DNA of 33,590 nucleotides from an uncultured Prevotellaceae bacterium (GCA_902803475.1 CADCPZ010000074.1:1-33590), one strand, 5' to 3'; positions 1 to 9,300 are shown, numbered from the stretch's first letter. The notes: generated by a model from the sequence alone, not told the origin. Program-made: numbers and translations.

Positions 1-939
1 AATCACGGACTGCGCTGGGAGTTGGTAGAATTCACTTACGACCAGTACGATGTGATGTTCATCAACACCACACGTGTCGATGCTTTTCAATACCCAATGG
101 GTGTAGAACTCTATGGTACTGCTCAGTCTAATAACGACTATATGAAACGAGGTGAGTTGCTGTCTTACAACGATATCATCAGCCGATGGAATCTACAAAA
201 TGGCAACAGTCCGTTCAGTGCTTGCTACCAGGAGAATGTCACTACCGATGCACTGGGCGGCATTATCATCCAACCGTCGAAGGTGGCAACGGTGAAAAAC
301 AATGGGTACTTCGACAACTACATCAATCAGATATGGAGCTACTTCACTACCCATGAACTTTATGCCGACATGGGGCAGCGTGGAAAATGGCGCGGAACCG
401 TTCAGGGCAATACCTTTGTGCTCACCAACAGCGGCCAGACGGCATCTGTAAACAAGCCTTCTACCATTGATGTCATTGAGGGAGCAGGTGCTTTTGCGAC
501 TGGTTCCGATATCGACAAAGCTGTGCAGGCGCAGTTTTGCGGAGCGATGAACAGAGGAATGATTGATGTAACCACCACTAACGGGCAGTTGCAGAACTGG
601 GGCGACCGCACCAGTTTCTTCACTCGCAACACCTGGAATCCCTATGTGGCATTCTTCCATCAAGACGATTTGAGTTACGAGGGTTACACCTATGCTTTCG
701 CCTATGATGACACTTTCGACCAGTCGTCAACATGTGCCACCAAATACCCTGACCACGCTGTCGTCACTATCGGTGGCTTTGCCACCAAACAAGGCACGGG
801 CATCAACACCCACACATTCTCTTCCCCTTCCGAGGAGCATCAGAATGCATCACCTTATTATAATATAGCGGGACAGCGTGTCAGCAGTAACTACCGAGGC
901 CTTGTCATTCAAAATGGCAAAGCGGTACTAAAACGATAA
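1..939 (+). CDS. GH64-family beta-1,3-glucanase, C-terminal part (5' end outside window)
   Basis: The frame is open from the first base, so the gene starts upstream and only about the last 312 residues are visible. The sequence fits glycoside hydrolase family 64 (laminaripentaose-producing beta-1,3-glucanases). Visible hallmarks are VEFTYDQYDV followed by RVDAF, where family members carry the catalytic Glu and Asp; the FCGAMNRGM helix; and the NPYVAFFHQ...YAFAYDDTFDQSS...VTIGGF block, which matches the family's N-x-Y-x-x-F-x-H...Y-x-F-x-YDD ending. The protein finishes with YYNIAGQRV and GLVIQNGKAVLKR, the same kind of C-terminal tail as the four big secreted proteins downstream, so I infer export and surface or extracellular localisation. 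No small acidic protein gene follows it: the stop codon is 8 bases from the stop of the convergent reductase gene. The family call is strong; the catalytic residue assignment is by analogy. Confidence 0.85.
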   Translation, partial: NHGLRWELVEFTYDQYDVMFINTTRVDAFQYPMGVELYGTAQSNNDYMKRGELLSYNDIISRWNLQNGNSPFSACYQENVTTDALGGIIIQPSKVATVKNNGYFDNYINQIWSYFTTHELYADMGQRGKWRGTVQGNTFVLTNSGQTASVNKPSTIDVIEGAGAFATGSDIDKAVQAQFCGAMNRGMIDVTTTNGQLQNWGDRTSFFTRNTWNPYVAFFHQDDLSYEGYTYAFAYDDTFDQSSTCATKYPDHAVVTIGGFATKQGTGINTHTFSSPSEEHQNASPYYNIAGQRVSSNYRGLVIQNGKAVLKR

Positions 940-947
940 CGTCTGTT

Positions 948-1904
948 TTACTTCGCGCACTTGAGGTTTGCTTCAAGCTGGGCAACAGAGCTTGCTCCGA
1001 CGAGTACGGACGTGACTCCTTCCTGTTCAAGTATCCAGCGCAATGCAGCTTCACTTGTCGTTTGTCCTTTCGCCTCAGCTTCCGCCTTCAGTTTCAGCAC
1101 ATAATCCACCAGCTCTGGTGTCAGTTGGTCAGCTTTGAAGTAAAAATAGTCCTTTGCTATACGCGAGTCGGCAGGAATACCATTCAGGTAACGATCTGTG
1201 AGCAGTCCCTGAGCCAATGGCGAGAAAGCAATGAAACCGACTCCCTTTTCACGACAGAACTGCAAGATGCCCGTATCGATAGGTTCGCGGTCAAGCATAT
1301 TGAGTCGTCCTTGATAGATCAGAAGCGGAACATCATGCTCCCTGAGGTATTTCTCACCGATACGTAATTGCTCCAACGGCCAATTGGAGATACCCACATA
1401 GAGCGCCTTTCCCTGTCGCACGATATCGACCAGCGCCTGCAATGTTTCTTCAAGCGGTGTCACGGGGTCGAGTCGGTGGCTGTAAAACAGATCGACATAA
1501 TCAAGGTGCATGCGGTGCAAACTCTGGTCAAGACTTGATATCAGATACTTGCGTGATCCCCAGTCGCCATAAGGACCAGGCCACATGCCGTATCCTGCCT
1601 TACTACTGATAAACAACTCGTCGCGATAAGGTCGGAAGTCATTCTGTATCAAACGTCCCATTGTCTCCTCAGCACTTCCGCTGGGAGGTCCGTAGTTGTT
1701 TGCCAAGTCAAAATGCGTAATTCCGTGGTCAAAGGCATAGTGTGTAATGGCTCGGCTCCGCTCATAGGGGTCAACTCCGCCAAAGTTATGCCAAAAACCC
1801 AAACTCACTTTCGGCAACAAGACACCGCTTTTTCCGCAGCGTTGATAAAGGTTCATGTCATCATATCGATGTTCAGAAGCCATGTAGAAATCATTTTGTT
1901 CCAT
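948..1904 (-). CDS. Aldo-keto reductase, YghZ / L-glyceraldehyde-3-phosphate reductase type
   Basis: This is a cytosolic NADPH-dependent aldo-keto reductase closest to E. coli YghZ, which reduces L-glyceraldehyde 3-phosphate and other small aldehydes. Matching stretches include CGKSGVLLPKVSLGFWHNFG, HFDLANNYGPPSGSAEE, ISSKAGYGMWPGPYG, DYVDLFYSHR, GKALYVGISNW and FSPLAQGLLTDRYLNG. The catalytic tetrad is present: Asp in FDLANNYG, Tyr in NNYG, Lys in SSKAGY and His in YSHR. I chose the ATG at 1904 (318 residues) over a TTG at 1946, because a promoter -7 box overlaps the TTG; an ATG at 1883 is also possible. The protein ends soon after VGASSVAQLEANLK, about 25 residues short of typical YghZ proteins, so the last helix appears to be missing. 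It converges on the glucanase gene with 8 bases between the stops and no terminator between them. A direct link to glucan use is not evident. Confidence 0.9.
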   Translation of the reverse strand: MEQNDFYMASEHRYDDMNLYQRCGKSGVLLPKVSLGFWHNFGGVDPYERSRAITHYAFDHGITHFDLANNYGPPSGSAEETMGRLIQNDFRPYRDELFISSKAGYGMWPGPYGDWGSRKYLISSLDQSLHRMHLDYVDLFYSHRLDPVTPLEETLQALVDIVRQGKALYVGISNWPLEQLRIGEKYLREHDVPLLIYQGRLNMLDREPIDTGILQFCREKGVGFIAFSPLAQGLLTDRYLNGIPADSRIAKDYFYFKADQLTPELVDYVLKLKAEAEAKGQTTSEAALRWILEQEGVTSVLVGASSVAQLEANLKCAK

Positions 1905-1943
1905 AACTTTTTTGTTTTGATAATATGTTGGTTTCTGTGGCAA

Positions 1944-1951
1944 CAAAGATA
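1944..1951 (-). promoter_or_regulatory. Bacteroidetes-type -7 box for the aldo-keto reductase gene
   Basis: The minus strand reads TATCTTTG, a match to the Bacteroidetes -7 consensus TAnnTTTG, about 40 bases before the ATG at 1904. No clear -33 TTG was seen. Confidence 0.6.
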
Positions 1952-2060
1952 CAAAAAAATAAACAATACACCAAATGATTTCTACTTTTGATCTTTTGGT
2001 TTGTTATGAAATTGAGATTTTATCGATTAATTCCATGGTAATAAAGCATTTAAATGAAAA

Positions 2061-2080
2061 AAGTGAGGTTTTTGCGTAGT
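2061..2080 (+). promoter_or_regulatory. Shared upstream element, copy A (AAGTGAGGTTTTTGCGTAGT)
   Basis: This is one of four near-identical 20-base elements, each ahead of a large secreted-protein gene. Its first base is 55 bases before the first T of TTTGC at 2116. It would sit just upstream of the -33 region, where an activator commonly binds. The consensus over the four copies is AAGTGAGKTTTTTRYGTAKY. The regulator is not identified. Confidence 0.7.
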
Positions 2081-2111
2081 GGTTTTTGATGGTACGTAAA
2101 CGATTCCGTAC

Positions 2112-2120
2112 TAATTTTGC
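2112..2120 (+). promoter_or_regulatory. -7 box for secreted protein A
   Basis: TAATTTTGC matches TAnnTTTG and lies 44 bases before the ATG at 2165. The nearest TTG upstream (2086-2088) is 23 bases away, longer than the usual 19-21, which suggests help from the upstream element. Confidence 0.65.
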
Positions 2121-2164
2121 ACATTAGAAATTTCTAACAAAAGTATAACTAAAAGATCAACGAC

Positions 2165-5100
2165 ATGAAAAAACTATTCTTATTCCTTTTCGCCCTTGTG
2201 GTTTCGATAGGAAGTGCATGGGCAGACAAGACCATCTATTTGAATCCTGGTGTATGGACTACAGACAATCCCGTCTATGCCGTATGGGCATTTGGAGCTG
2301 CAAATTCAAATCCTGCAGATAAGTTTATCACTATGACAGCAGTAGGAGGAAGCAACTACTACAAGGCCGTCATTCCTGATGGATATACTAAAATCCTTTT
2401 TGCCCGTTGCAAGAGTGGCCAAGATCCTACGTGGGAAGGGGATGGCGTATGGAACCAAACTGAGGATATTACCATTAGTGGCATATATGACAATACCTTA
2501 TTTACAATTACAGGATGGGGTAATTCTGATTATAGTACCAGTTTTATGAACATAGCTTTGGGTGGTACGGCTTCGGATTCGTTCCACGAAGGTGATCTTG
2601 TTGCTTCAAACGGTAACGATGGGAATACAGGTACTCGTTGGGGATCCTATGGAGGTGGAGACACTGAATGGTTCCAAGTTGCATGGAGCGATGCACAAAC
2701 CTTTAATACCATCAAGTTGCTGTGTGAAAATGCCATGAATGCAGGTTACGCTCCTAACTTAGCTTTTGAAATCCAAGTATCAGATAACGGAACAGACTGG
2801 ACTACAAAAAAACATGTATGGGGAAAGAATGCCGGAACTAATGAATACATCACTGTTGTACTTAATGAGAATGTTACTGCAAAGTATGTTCGTTTCCAAG
2901 GTGTGAAAAAAGGCCAATATGGCTATACTTTCTATGAATTTGAGGTGTATAACATTGATTACTCTGGTAAGACTCTAAATAGTATAGCTATCAGCACATA
3001 TAAAGACAAGACATCTATCTTTACCGACGGAACCATCGCACTATCAGCCATTGGAAAAACTGCTGATGATGAGGAAATCCCTACTGGTGCTATCACATGG
3101 AATAACGGTACACCGGCTGTTGGAACTGTTGCCAATGAAACGTTTAATGCCTTAACCGTTGGTTCAACCACAATTAGTGCAACAGCAGGAGGTAAAAATT
3201 CTAACGAAATAACCTTTACGGTCAAACCATCTCAAGTAATAGGTAGTGTTTCTCTACCCTATCAATTCTTTAGCGCCATTTCTGGTTATGGACCTTATTC
3301 TGCAACAGTACTTGACACGGATGGCGAAGAATATTTAGGTGACTATACTCTTTCTTGGGAAGGAAACGGACCTACTGGAGCGGTCATTTCCGCCGACAAT
3401 AAAGTCACATTTGGTGCGGCATCTGGTGAAGGTACCTATATTCTGAAGGCTACAAGTGGTACAACATCGGTAACAACCCCAGTATATATGGTAGGTAACA
3501 ATGCCGCTCTGACAACACCAGATAATGTTATAGCAATCTATGCAGCAGGTACAAATAACGATTGGCAATATTATAATGGTGGTGCGAAACAAGATAATGT
3601 ATTCACACTTGGCACTACACCTGTGAAGTCTTTCACTGATACTCGTTGCGTATTTGTTGCAAACAAAGATTTGAATGACTGGAACGCGGATGTAAACCCA
3701 ACAGAGAAAGGTTATAAAACTCTTCATTTCAGTATATATTCGCCCATTGAAGGCCAAAAGGTAAACATCTCGTTTGAACAAACAACCACAATTGGAAATA
3801 ATCATCTACAAACACTTTCCAAGGGATGGAATGATTGTTCGGTAGACCTTACTGGTGAGACAAAGATTCATACTATTTCACTCCGCAATGAAAATGCAAA
3901 AGCTGAAGAGGAAGGCCCGTCGATTGCTGTAGCTAACATATACTACACTTTAGATGGTCCAACAGAAGGTTACTACATTATTGGCAACATGAATGAATGG
4001 AGTATAAACAACAACTACAAACTGACTCTTAACGAGACAGCTTCTCCTACCGTAGAATACTATTTCCCATCATTGGCTCTTACGACTACCAGTGAGTTTA
4101 AGGTTGTTTATTCTGCTAATGGTACTGATAAGACCGCCTATTATCCAGACGGAACAGGCAATGCTTATGGTGAAAACGGAGAGATTGCTTCAGATGGCAA
4201 CTACACTATTTTCTTCCGTCCTAATGGCGATGGTGGTGCTGACTGGTTCAATGATGTAATCTATGTTACATCCATGATTGATGCAGGTGTAGATGCGACA
4301 ACAGGAGCACACATTCTACAGGGAACATGGGATGCCGATAAGTTTACTTCTATCGATAATATGTCACAAGCTAACTCTTACGATTTAACAGCTCTTACGA
4401 CAAGTCCAGAAGGTACAATCACAACTATCCAGAAGAACGTTCTCTTTATCTGCCGTGCTGATCAGAATATCGCAAAGAATAAGGTTGTAGCCAATGGAGA
4501 CGGTACTTATACTGGTACCAACATTGAAATCCTTGACTACAATGAATACAATGGTCGTGGAACAGGAATGAATACTAAGATTTCTCCAATTACCGGTCCT
4601 GTAGCATACCATCGTGTTCTTCCACGTGCAGGAATCTATCTGACTCAGGTTGTACCTTTTGATGTTGCAGTTCCCGCTGATGCTAACGCATACGAGGCAA
4701 CTACGACAACGAATAAATCTGGTGAAATCACTATCACCTTCACTGAAGTAACCCAGATGAAAGCTGGTGTTCCATATCTGATGCATGCCACCAACGGAGG
4801 TGTACATTTCAATGCTAACAGTATCGATTTCTCCATCGCTAATAAAGAAATGACCGATGCAGCATTCAAGGCTACCTATAATATTATAGACCCTGTGCCT
4901 GCTAACACTTACGTAATGCCAAAGGGTGATAAAGCTGTAAAAGCTGAGTTCCTCACAGCAGCAGCAAATAGCTACATACCTGCATTCCGTGGTTATGTCG
5001 AGCTTCCTGCTCAAACTGATGCTAGAATCAACGTGGTATTCGACGATGCTACTGGCATCCACGCAGCTACTACTGAGCAGCTCGAAGGCATCTTCAACAT

Positions 5101-5203
5101 CTACTCTATCGATGGTAAGCTCGTACGTCAGAACACCGAATCTAAGATTGGTTTGGAGAAAGGTATCTATATTATCAACGGCAAGAAAGTCGTGATTAAG
5201 TAA
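2165..5203 (+). CDS. Large secreted multi-domain carbohydrate-binding protein A (1012 residues)
   Basis: No catalytic domain is recognised; it looks like an exported glucan-binding protein. Residues 1-20 form a signal peptide ending SAWA. Residues 21-120 resemble a starch-binding-type beta-sandwich. Residues 128-265 are a discoidin (F5/8C, CBM32-like) domain, with NDGNTGTRWGS early and KYVRFQGVKKG...FYEFEVYN at its end. Two Ig-like domains follow (about 270-355 and 356-444). Residues 450-598 are a beta-sandwich module related to those in protein C (ends IAVANIYYTLDG). Residues 600-700 begin GYYIIGNMNEWS, like the SusE/F and CBM20/48 type of fold. The last 300 residues hold a domain shared with the neighbours and the tail IYSIDGKLV...GIYIINGKKVVIK, probably a surface-sorting signal. 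It is the first gene of a unit with a small acidic protein downstream and has the shared upstream element. The domain calls are by eye; its ligand being beta-glucan is inferred from its neighbours. Confidence 0.85.
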   Translation: MKKLFLFLFALVVSIGSAWADKTIYLNPGVWTTDNPVYAVWAFGAANSNPADKFITMTAVGGSNYYKAVIPDGYTKILFARCKSGQDPTWEGDGVWNQTEDITISGIYDNTLFTITGWGNSDYSTSFMNIALGGTASDSFHEGDLVASNGNDGNTGTRWGSYGGGDTEWFQVAWSDAQTFNTIKLLCENAMNAGYAPNLAFEIQVSDNGTDWTTKKHVWGKNAGTNEYITVVLNENVTAKYVRFQGVKKGQYGYTFYEFEVYNIDYSGKTLNSIAISTYKDKTSIFTDGTIALSAIGKTADDEEIPTGAITWNNGTPAVGTVANETFNALTVGSTTISATAGGKNSNEITFTVKPSQVIGSVSLPYQFFSAISGYGPYSATVLDTDGEEYLGDYTLSWEGNGPTGAVISADNKVTFGAASGEGTYILKATSGTTSVTTPVYMVGNNAALTTPDNVIAIYAAGTNNDWQYYNGGAKQDNVFTLGTTPVKSFTDTRCVFVANKDLNDWNADVNPTEKGYKTLHFSIYSPIEGQKVNISFEQTTTIGNNHLQTLSKGWNDCSVDLTGETKIHTISLRNENAKAEEEGPSIAVANIYYTLDGPTEGYYIIGNMNEWSINNNYKLTLNETASPTVEYYFPSLALTTTSEFKVVYSANGTDKTAYYPDGTGNAYGENGEIASDGNYTIFFRPNGDGGADWFNDVIYVTSMIDAGVDATTGAHILQGTWDADKFTSIDNMSQANSYDLTALTTSPEGTITTIQKNVLFICRADQNIAKNKVVANGDGTYTGTNIEILDYNEYNGRGTGMNTKISPITGPVAYHRVLPRAGIYLTQVVPFDVAVPADANAYEATTTTNKSGEITITFTEVTQMKAGVPYLMHATNGGVHFNANSIDFSIANKEMTDAAFKATYNIIDPVPANTYVMPKGDKAVKAEFLTAAANSYIPAFRGYVELPAQTDARINVVFDDATGIHAATTEQLEGIFNIYSIDGKLVRQNTESKIGLEKGIYIINGKKVVIK

Positions 5204-5210
5204 AAAAGAA

Positions 5211-5261
5211 TTGAGTTTGTTCGGGCGAATCCACACAGGAGCAAGCCCGAACAACACTCAA
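5211..5261 (+). other. Intercistronic hairpin between protein A and its small partner
   Basis: Bases 5211-5226 (TTGAGTTTGTTCGGGC) pair with 5245-5261 over about 16 base pairs with one bulge, leaving an 18-base loop. No T-run follows, so it is not a standard terminator. It could stabilise the upstream transcript or set the ratio between the large and the small protein. Confidence 0.6.
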
Positions 5262-5309
5262 AGTTGTGACTAAAAAACGATTTTCAATAACGCTAAAAAT
5301 AGAAGAATT

Positions 5310-5528
5310 ATGAAAAAGAACTATATAAAACCAAACAGCCTGTTGATTCAGATGAATACAGCACCCATGATGGCGGGAGTAAGCGGCAAACTAAGCGGTG
5401 AGGAATGGAATGGTGAAGCTGGTGCTAGAGGATTTAACTTTGCCTTCGCTTTTGAAGAGGAGGCACTTCCTGAAGATCCTACCCAGAAAAAAGAGGAGGA
5501 ATGGGATGATGAAGAGGAAGACTTGTAA
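5310..5528 (+). CDS. Small acidic protein, YIxP / A-[RK]-G family, copy A (72 residues)
   Basis: Function unknown. The protein starts MKKNYIKP, has MMAGVSGKL after about 20 residues, then GARGFNFAFAFEEE, and ends in EEEWDDEEEDL. It has no signal peptide or membrane segment. The same layout recurs in three other small proteins in this window, each right after a large secreted protein, so the reading frame is under selection and not a chance ORF. It lies 106 bases after protein A with a hairpin in between and has its own strong terminator downstream. Similar short YIxP proteins are, to my memory, frequent but uncharacterised in Bacteroidales genomes. Possible roles are a chaperone or escort for the large partner, a peptide precursor cut near the A-R-G motif, or a signalling peptide; nothing in the sequence decides. 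Confidence 0.75.
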   Translation: MKKNYIKPNSLLIQMNTAPMMAGVSGKLSGEEWNGEAGARGFNFAFAFEEEALPEDPTQKKEEEWDDEEEDL

Positions 5529-5554
5529 AGTATAGCACTTCATATCAACCCTAC

Positions 5555-5590
5555 AAAGAGGCATTACTCCCAAGAGTAGTGCCTCTTTTA
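5555..5590 (+). terminator. Rho-independent terminator of unit A
   Basis: A 15-base-pair stem (AAAGAGGCATTACTC with GAGTAGTGCCTCTTT, one G-T pair) has a 4-base loop and is followed by TTTTA. Confidence 0.9.
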
Positions 5591-5594
5591 ATAG

Positions 5595-5706
5595 AGGCTT
5601 ACTTGCTCGGCAACTAAAGCTTACTTACCCCTATAACTAAGGCTTACTTACCCTCCAAGTGAGGCTCACTTGACAACCGATTAAGGCTCGATTACAAAAG
5701 CATAGG
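5595..5706 (+). repeat. Degenerate tandem array, five units of 22-23 bases
   Basis: Units begin at about 5595, 5617, 5640, 5662 and 5684 with AGGCTTACTT, AAGCTTACTT, AGGCTTACTT, AGGCTCACTT and AGGCTCGATT. The period is about two helical turns. On the minus strand the first four units read AAGTRAG, close to the AAGTGAG core of the shared upstream elements. The following 140 bases (to about 5850) hold short palindromes around GCATAG and AAAAGGTGACCTTTT plus a pyrimidine-rich run, with no gene. Confidence 0.65.
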
Positions 5707-5865
5707 TTTTGCCTCGCAAAAGGTGACCTTTTACCATGTAAAAGCATAGCTTTTGGAAAGTGATAGCTATGCTATGATTTTGACGTGGGACAGCTATGTT
5801 TTTACTTTCGACCTTTTCCTTTTTACCCTTTTACCTTTTTAATTTTTTACTTTTTTTCCGCAACA

Positions 5866-6165
5866 CCCCACCAAAAATCCGCAAAAAACGCCCGGAACGC
5901 CTTTAAACACTGGCGTTTCGGACTGGTGGGGTGTTTGTAAAGACCCCACCAGAGACCCCACCAAAAAGAGAAAAGACCCCACCAAGGATTTCTAAACACA
6001 CACCAAAAGAATCTACAACAAAAATTCCACCAAAGACCCATTATGGGTGGGGTTTTGGTGGGGTGTTTGGTGAGGTGTTTGGTGGGGGTGTTTGACAAGA
6101 CCCCACCAAACGGCTTCCCCTTTAAACAAAGGTGTTCCCAAAGATTTTCGCCTTTTTTGGTGGGG
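5866..6165. repeat. Cluster of CCCCACCA / TGGTGGGG octamers in both orientations
   Basis: In a gene-free stretch, exact or near copies of CCCCACCA occur at 5866, 5944, 5956, 5977, 6025 (TTCCACCA) and 6101. The reverse complement TGGTGGGG occurs at 5924, 6045 (GGGTGGGG), 6056, 6068 (TGGTGAGG), 6080 and 6158. A perfect 15-base inverted repeat joins 6096-6110 with 6156-6170. The block 6045-6088 has four closely spaced G-rich tracts. Open frames here encode only WWG/PTK-type repeats with no recognisable start signals, so I do not call a gene. The cluster ends just before the upstream element of unit B. Confidence 0.8.
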
Positions 6166-6180
6166 TCTTGCGAAAAAATT

Positions 6181-6200
6181 AAGTGAGTTTTTTACGTATC
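6181..6200 (+). promoter_or_regulatory. Shared upstream element, copy B (AAGTGAGTTTTTTACGTATC)
   Basis: Second copy of the 20-base element, again exactly 55 bases before TTTGC (6236). The similarity to copy C extends over the whole promoter up to the CCGAAA after the -7 box. Confidence 0.7.
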
Positions 6201-6231
6201 TATATACTATGCGCATATATCTATTATATAC

Positions 6232-6240
6232 TACCTTTGC
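6232..6240 (+). promoter_or_regulatory. -7 box for secreted protein B
   Basis: TACCTTTGC matches the Bacteroidetes -7 box. The region 17-25 bases upstream is A/T-rich with no TTG, so this promoter probably needs an activator. The leader to the ATG at 6336 is about 90 bases and carries a 15-base direct repeat (6280-6294 and 6300-6314). Confidence 0.65.
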
Positions 6241-6335
6241 ACCCGAAACCGCAAACGATTACGGAATTACGAAATTGACAACTTATTATCACTAACAATA
6301 ACTTATTATCACTATTCATTAAAATTACAAGAAAG

Positions 6336-9300
6336 ATGAGAAATCTTACATTACTTTTCGCAATGCTATTTGCATCTGTAGCAGGAGTATGGGCGGATGT
6401 TCCAGGAAACCTTGCTCTAAACAAAACAGCCATTGCGACATCGGCAACAGCCAACCACCCCGCCAGCAATGCTGTTGACGGTGATCCAACGACACGTTGG
6501 GAATCTGCTTCGTATGACCCGCAGACATTGCAGATTGACTTGGGTGAAGACAAGACCTTTAGATCTATTGTCATTGTATGGGAAACAGCTTGTTCTAAAG
6601 ATTTTTCCATTACAGCACATGCCTCTGATGGTGCCACCTTTACTGATGGTTATCTCGACAATGGGACTGAAATTTACAGTGTTACAGACAACACAACGTC
6701 TGGGAAGAAGCGTTATACTCAGATTATAAAATTAGACGCTGCTACTGTTGCACGGTACGTAAAGTTGCATTCTACTGCGCGCGACACTCAATACGGTAAC
6801 AGCATCTATGAGTTCTACATCCTGGAGGACGAGAATCCAACACCTATTATATATTCTTGCAACCTGACGGTAAGTCAAAACTATATGGAAACCAATGGCA
6901 GCATCACTCTGACGGTTGATGACAAGCGTGACCAGTTTGGTGGAGCCATCGACACGAACCCCGACTTGTCTATCGCCCTTGGAGGTGGAACGCTCGAAGG
7001 TACAACCTATACAGCCCCTTCAACCGAACAAATGGTTGTTCTGCGTGCTGCTATGCCAAATGGTCGTTTCACGGATGTTACAGTAGATGTCGTAAACAAC
7101 AGTAGCATACAAGCTGTTACAGAAAACAACATCTGGATAGAAGAAGGATGTCAGTTTAGCGGCAATGACGGTCAACTCTCAAACGCTTTTGATGATAATT
7201 ACGCAAACGACTGGGTTCTCCACGCACCAGATGGAGAAAACAAGAATTATGAAAGCGGTTTCGTGATTGACTTGAAGGGTACCTATAACATCAAGCGCAT
7301 CATCGAACGCTATGAAAACTCATGTCCTGCCGACTATACCATCGCTTTCTCGGCCGATGGTGTCAGCTATACTACCGTAAAGACTGTGGCAAGTTATTCA
7401 CAGTCCACACCTGCCGATATCTTTAACAGATATATGAATGATGCTCGTGCTATCGGCATACGCTATATACGTTTCCATTGTTCACGTGCTTCCTTGATTT
7501 ATGGCGTGAAAGTACGCCGTTTCGAGATTTTGGCCGAACAGGTAACGACAGTCAGCGATGACGCGACAGGTCCTGTTTTCGCCAATGAACCAACTACGAC
7601 TGTTGCTGCCAGAACAGCTACCGTGAAACTTGATGCTACGGATGCTACTGGCAACTACCTCTATTATACCGTAAAGGAAATGGAACCTGCCACAGGTGAA
7701 GCTCAGACATTCCGTTTCACCACAATGCAAAACGGCAATTACAGTCATACGATTAGCGGCTTGAGTCCCCAAACTCAATACACATACCAGTTTGTTGCGT
7801 ATGACATTTTCGGCAACGCGAGTGAAGCTAAAAATGTCACCTTTGAAACTGGTCCTGTAAAAATCACAAAGATACAGGGAACTGTTGATAAGCCCAACAG
7901 CGAAGACAAAGACATCGCAGAGCAGATTTTTGCGATGAATTCTGCTACAACTACAAAACCGGTCTTCACCATCATCGATGAAGACGGAAACACTGTTGCA
8001 GAAAACACGACTGATCTCGATATCAAATACGTGATACTTCATGACGATCTTGGTATCCTCAGCACAGACGGACTGTCAACAGTTGCTGTAGAAAATACAG
8101 ATATGCCATACAACACAAATGGTGTCTTCAATATTGTTGCTAATCATACTGGTACAGCTGTTATCCGCATCATTGCTACTTATAAGAATGGTGTAGGCGG
8201 TGTTGCTGTCGGTCACTATGGCATCAGCGTATTCAATCCTGCGTTGACACTCACGACATTCACTGTATTAGCCGTAAACGATGGTACCGACACATACACG
8301 AAACAGGAAGACGGCACTTCCCCTATCAGCGGAACACATGGTAACCTGAAGAAAATCATCAACGATCGCCTGACGGCAGCTGGAAATGGCAAGACTTATA
8401 TGGATGTAACTGACATCACCATCGAAGGAACACTGGATACGCGCGACTTGCGTACGCTGCGTGAGATGGGAGGTGTGAAATTCAATGTCACAGCAAATAG
8501 CAAGGGCTTTACAGCCGAACAGATGGCGGCTCACCCATACTATTTCGAAAACGATGAGCATTTGAACAACTATCGTGGACATTATGGGGAATATGGTGGC
8601 ACAGGTACACAAGGAAACCTCCATACTCTTAACTTGGCGAATGCTACCTTTACGGTTGTTTCGATGGATGAAACAAAGACTATCCACGAAGACCAATGGA
8701 ATAATCTCTCTGAAGACAAGAAGATAGCATTAAACCAAAATGACAACGTCCTCGTAACGCTGCCTGTAGAAGAAGACGAAAACACATGGGATTTCGTTGA
8801 CTGGCGCAATACGGGTAACCTGCACAACATCAACCAGTTTGCATTCATGGGTTGTGTCAACTTGGAAGAAGTGACGCTGCCAAATGTCTCAAACCTGATG
8901 ATTGGTATGCATGCCTTCGAACATTGCGAGAACCTGCAGAAGGTTCATAATATGGATAAGGTAACGTGGTTCGCCGACTACAGCTTCAACCAGGACAAGA
9001 GTCTGGTGGGTGGTAACTCCGCACACGTCAACGATGGAAGCAAGGTGGAATTCTCCTCCGACCTGACTTATATCGGATACGTGGCATTCCAGAACTGCGA
9101 GAGCATGAAGCTCTACAGCCGTCACCTGCCTGACAATATCAACCACATCGGTGACCAGGCATTTGCAAGCTGTAAAGGCTTTGATTCCTATATCGTCTAT
9201 CCGAATAATCCATCACTCGACATTGCCCACATGGCTACGGGCGTATTCCTCAATTGCTCCAATCTTCAACAAGTATATATACCATCAACCACCGTCACAT

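Noticed and set aside
1905..1946. Extended N-terminus of the aldo-keto reductase from a TTG at 1946
   Set aside because: The -7 box at 1944-1951 overlaps that TTG, so it would not be in the transcript, and the extra residues do not match the family.
5866..6170. A mobile element or insertion sequence behind the octamer cluster
   Set aside because: No transposase frame, no defined terminal repeats bounding the cluster and no target duplication were seen.
5847..6295. Short open frames in the CCCCACCA cluster, rich in WWG or HPTKTP repeats
   Set aside because: They follow from the repeated octamer, exist on both strands, and have no promoter-start arrangement or recognisable domain.
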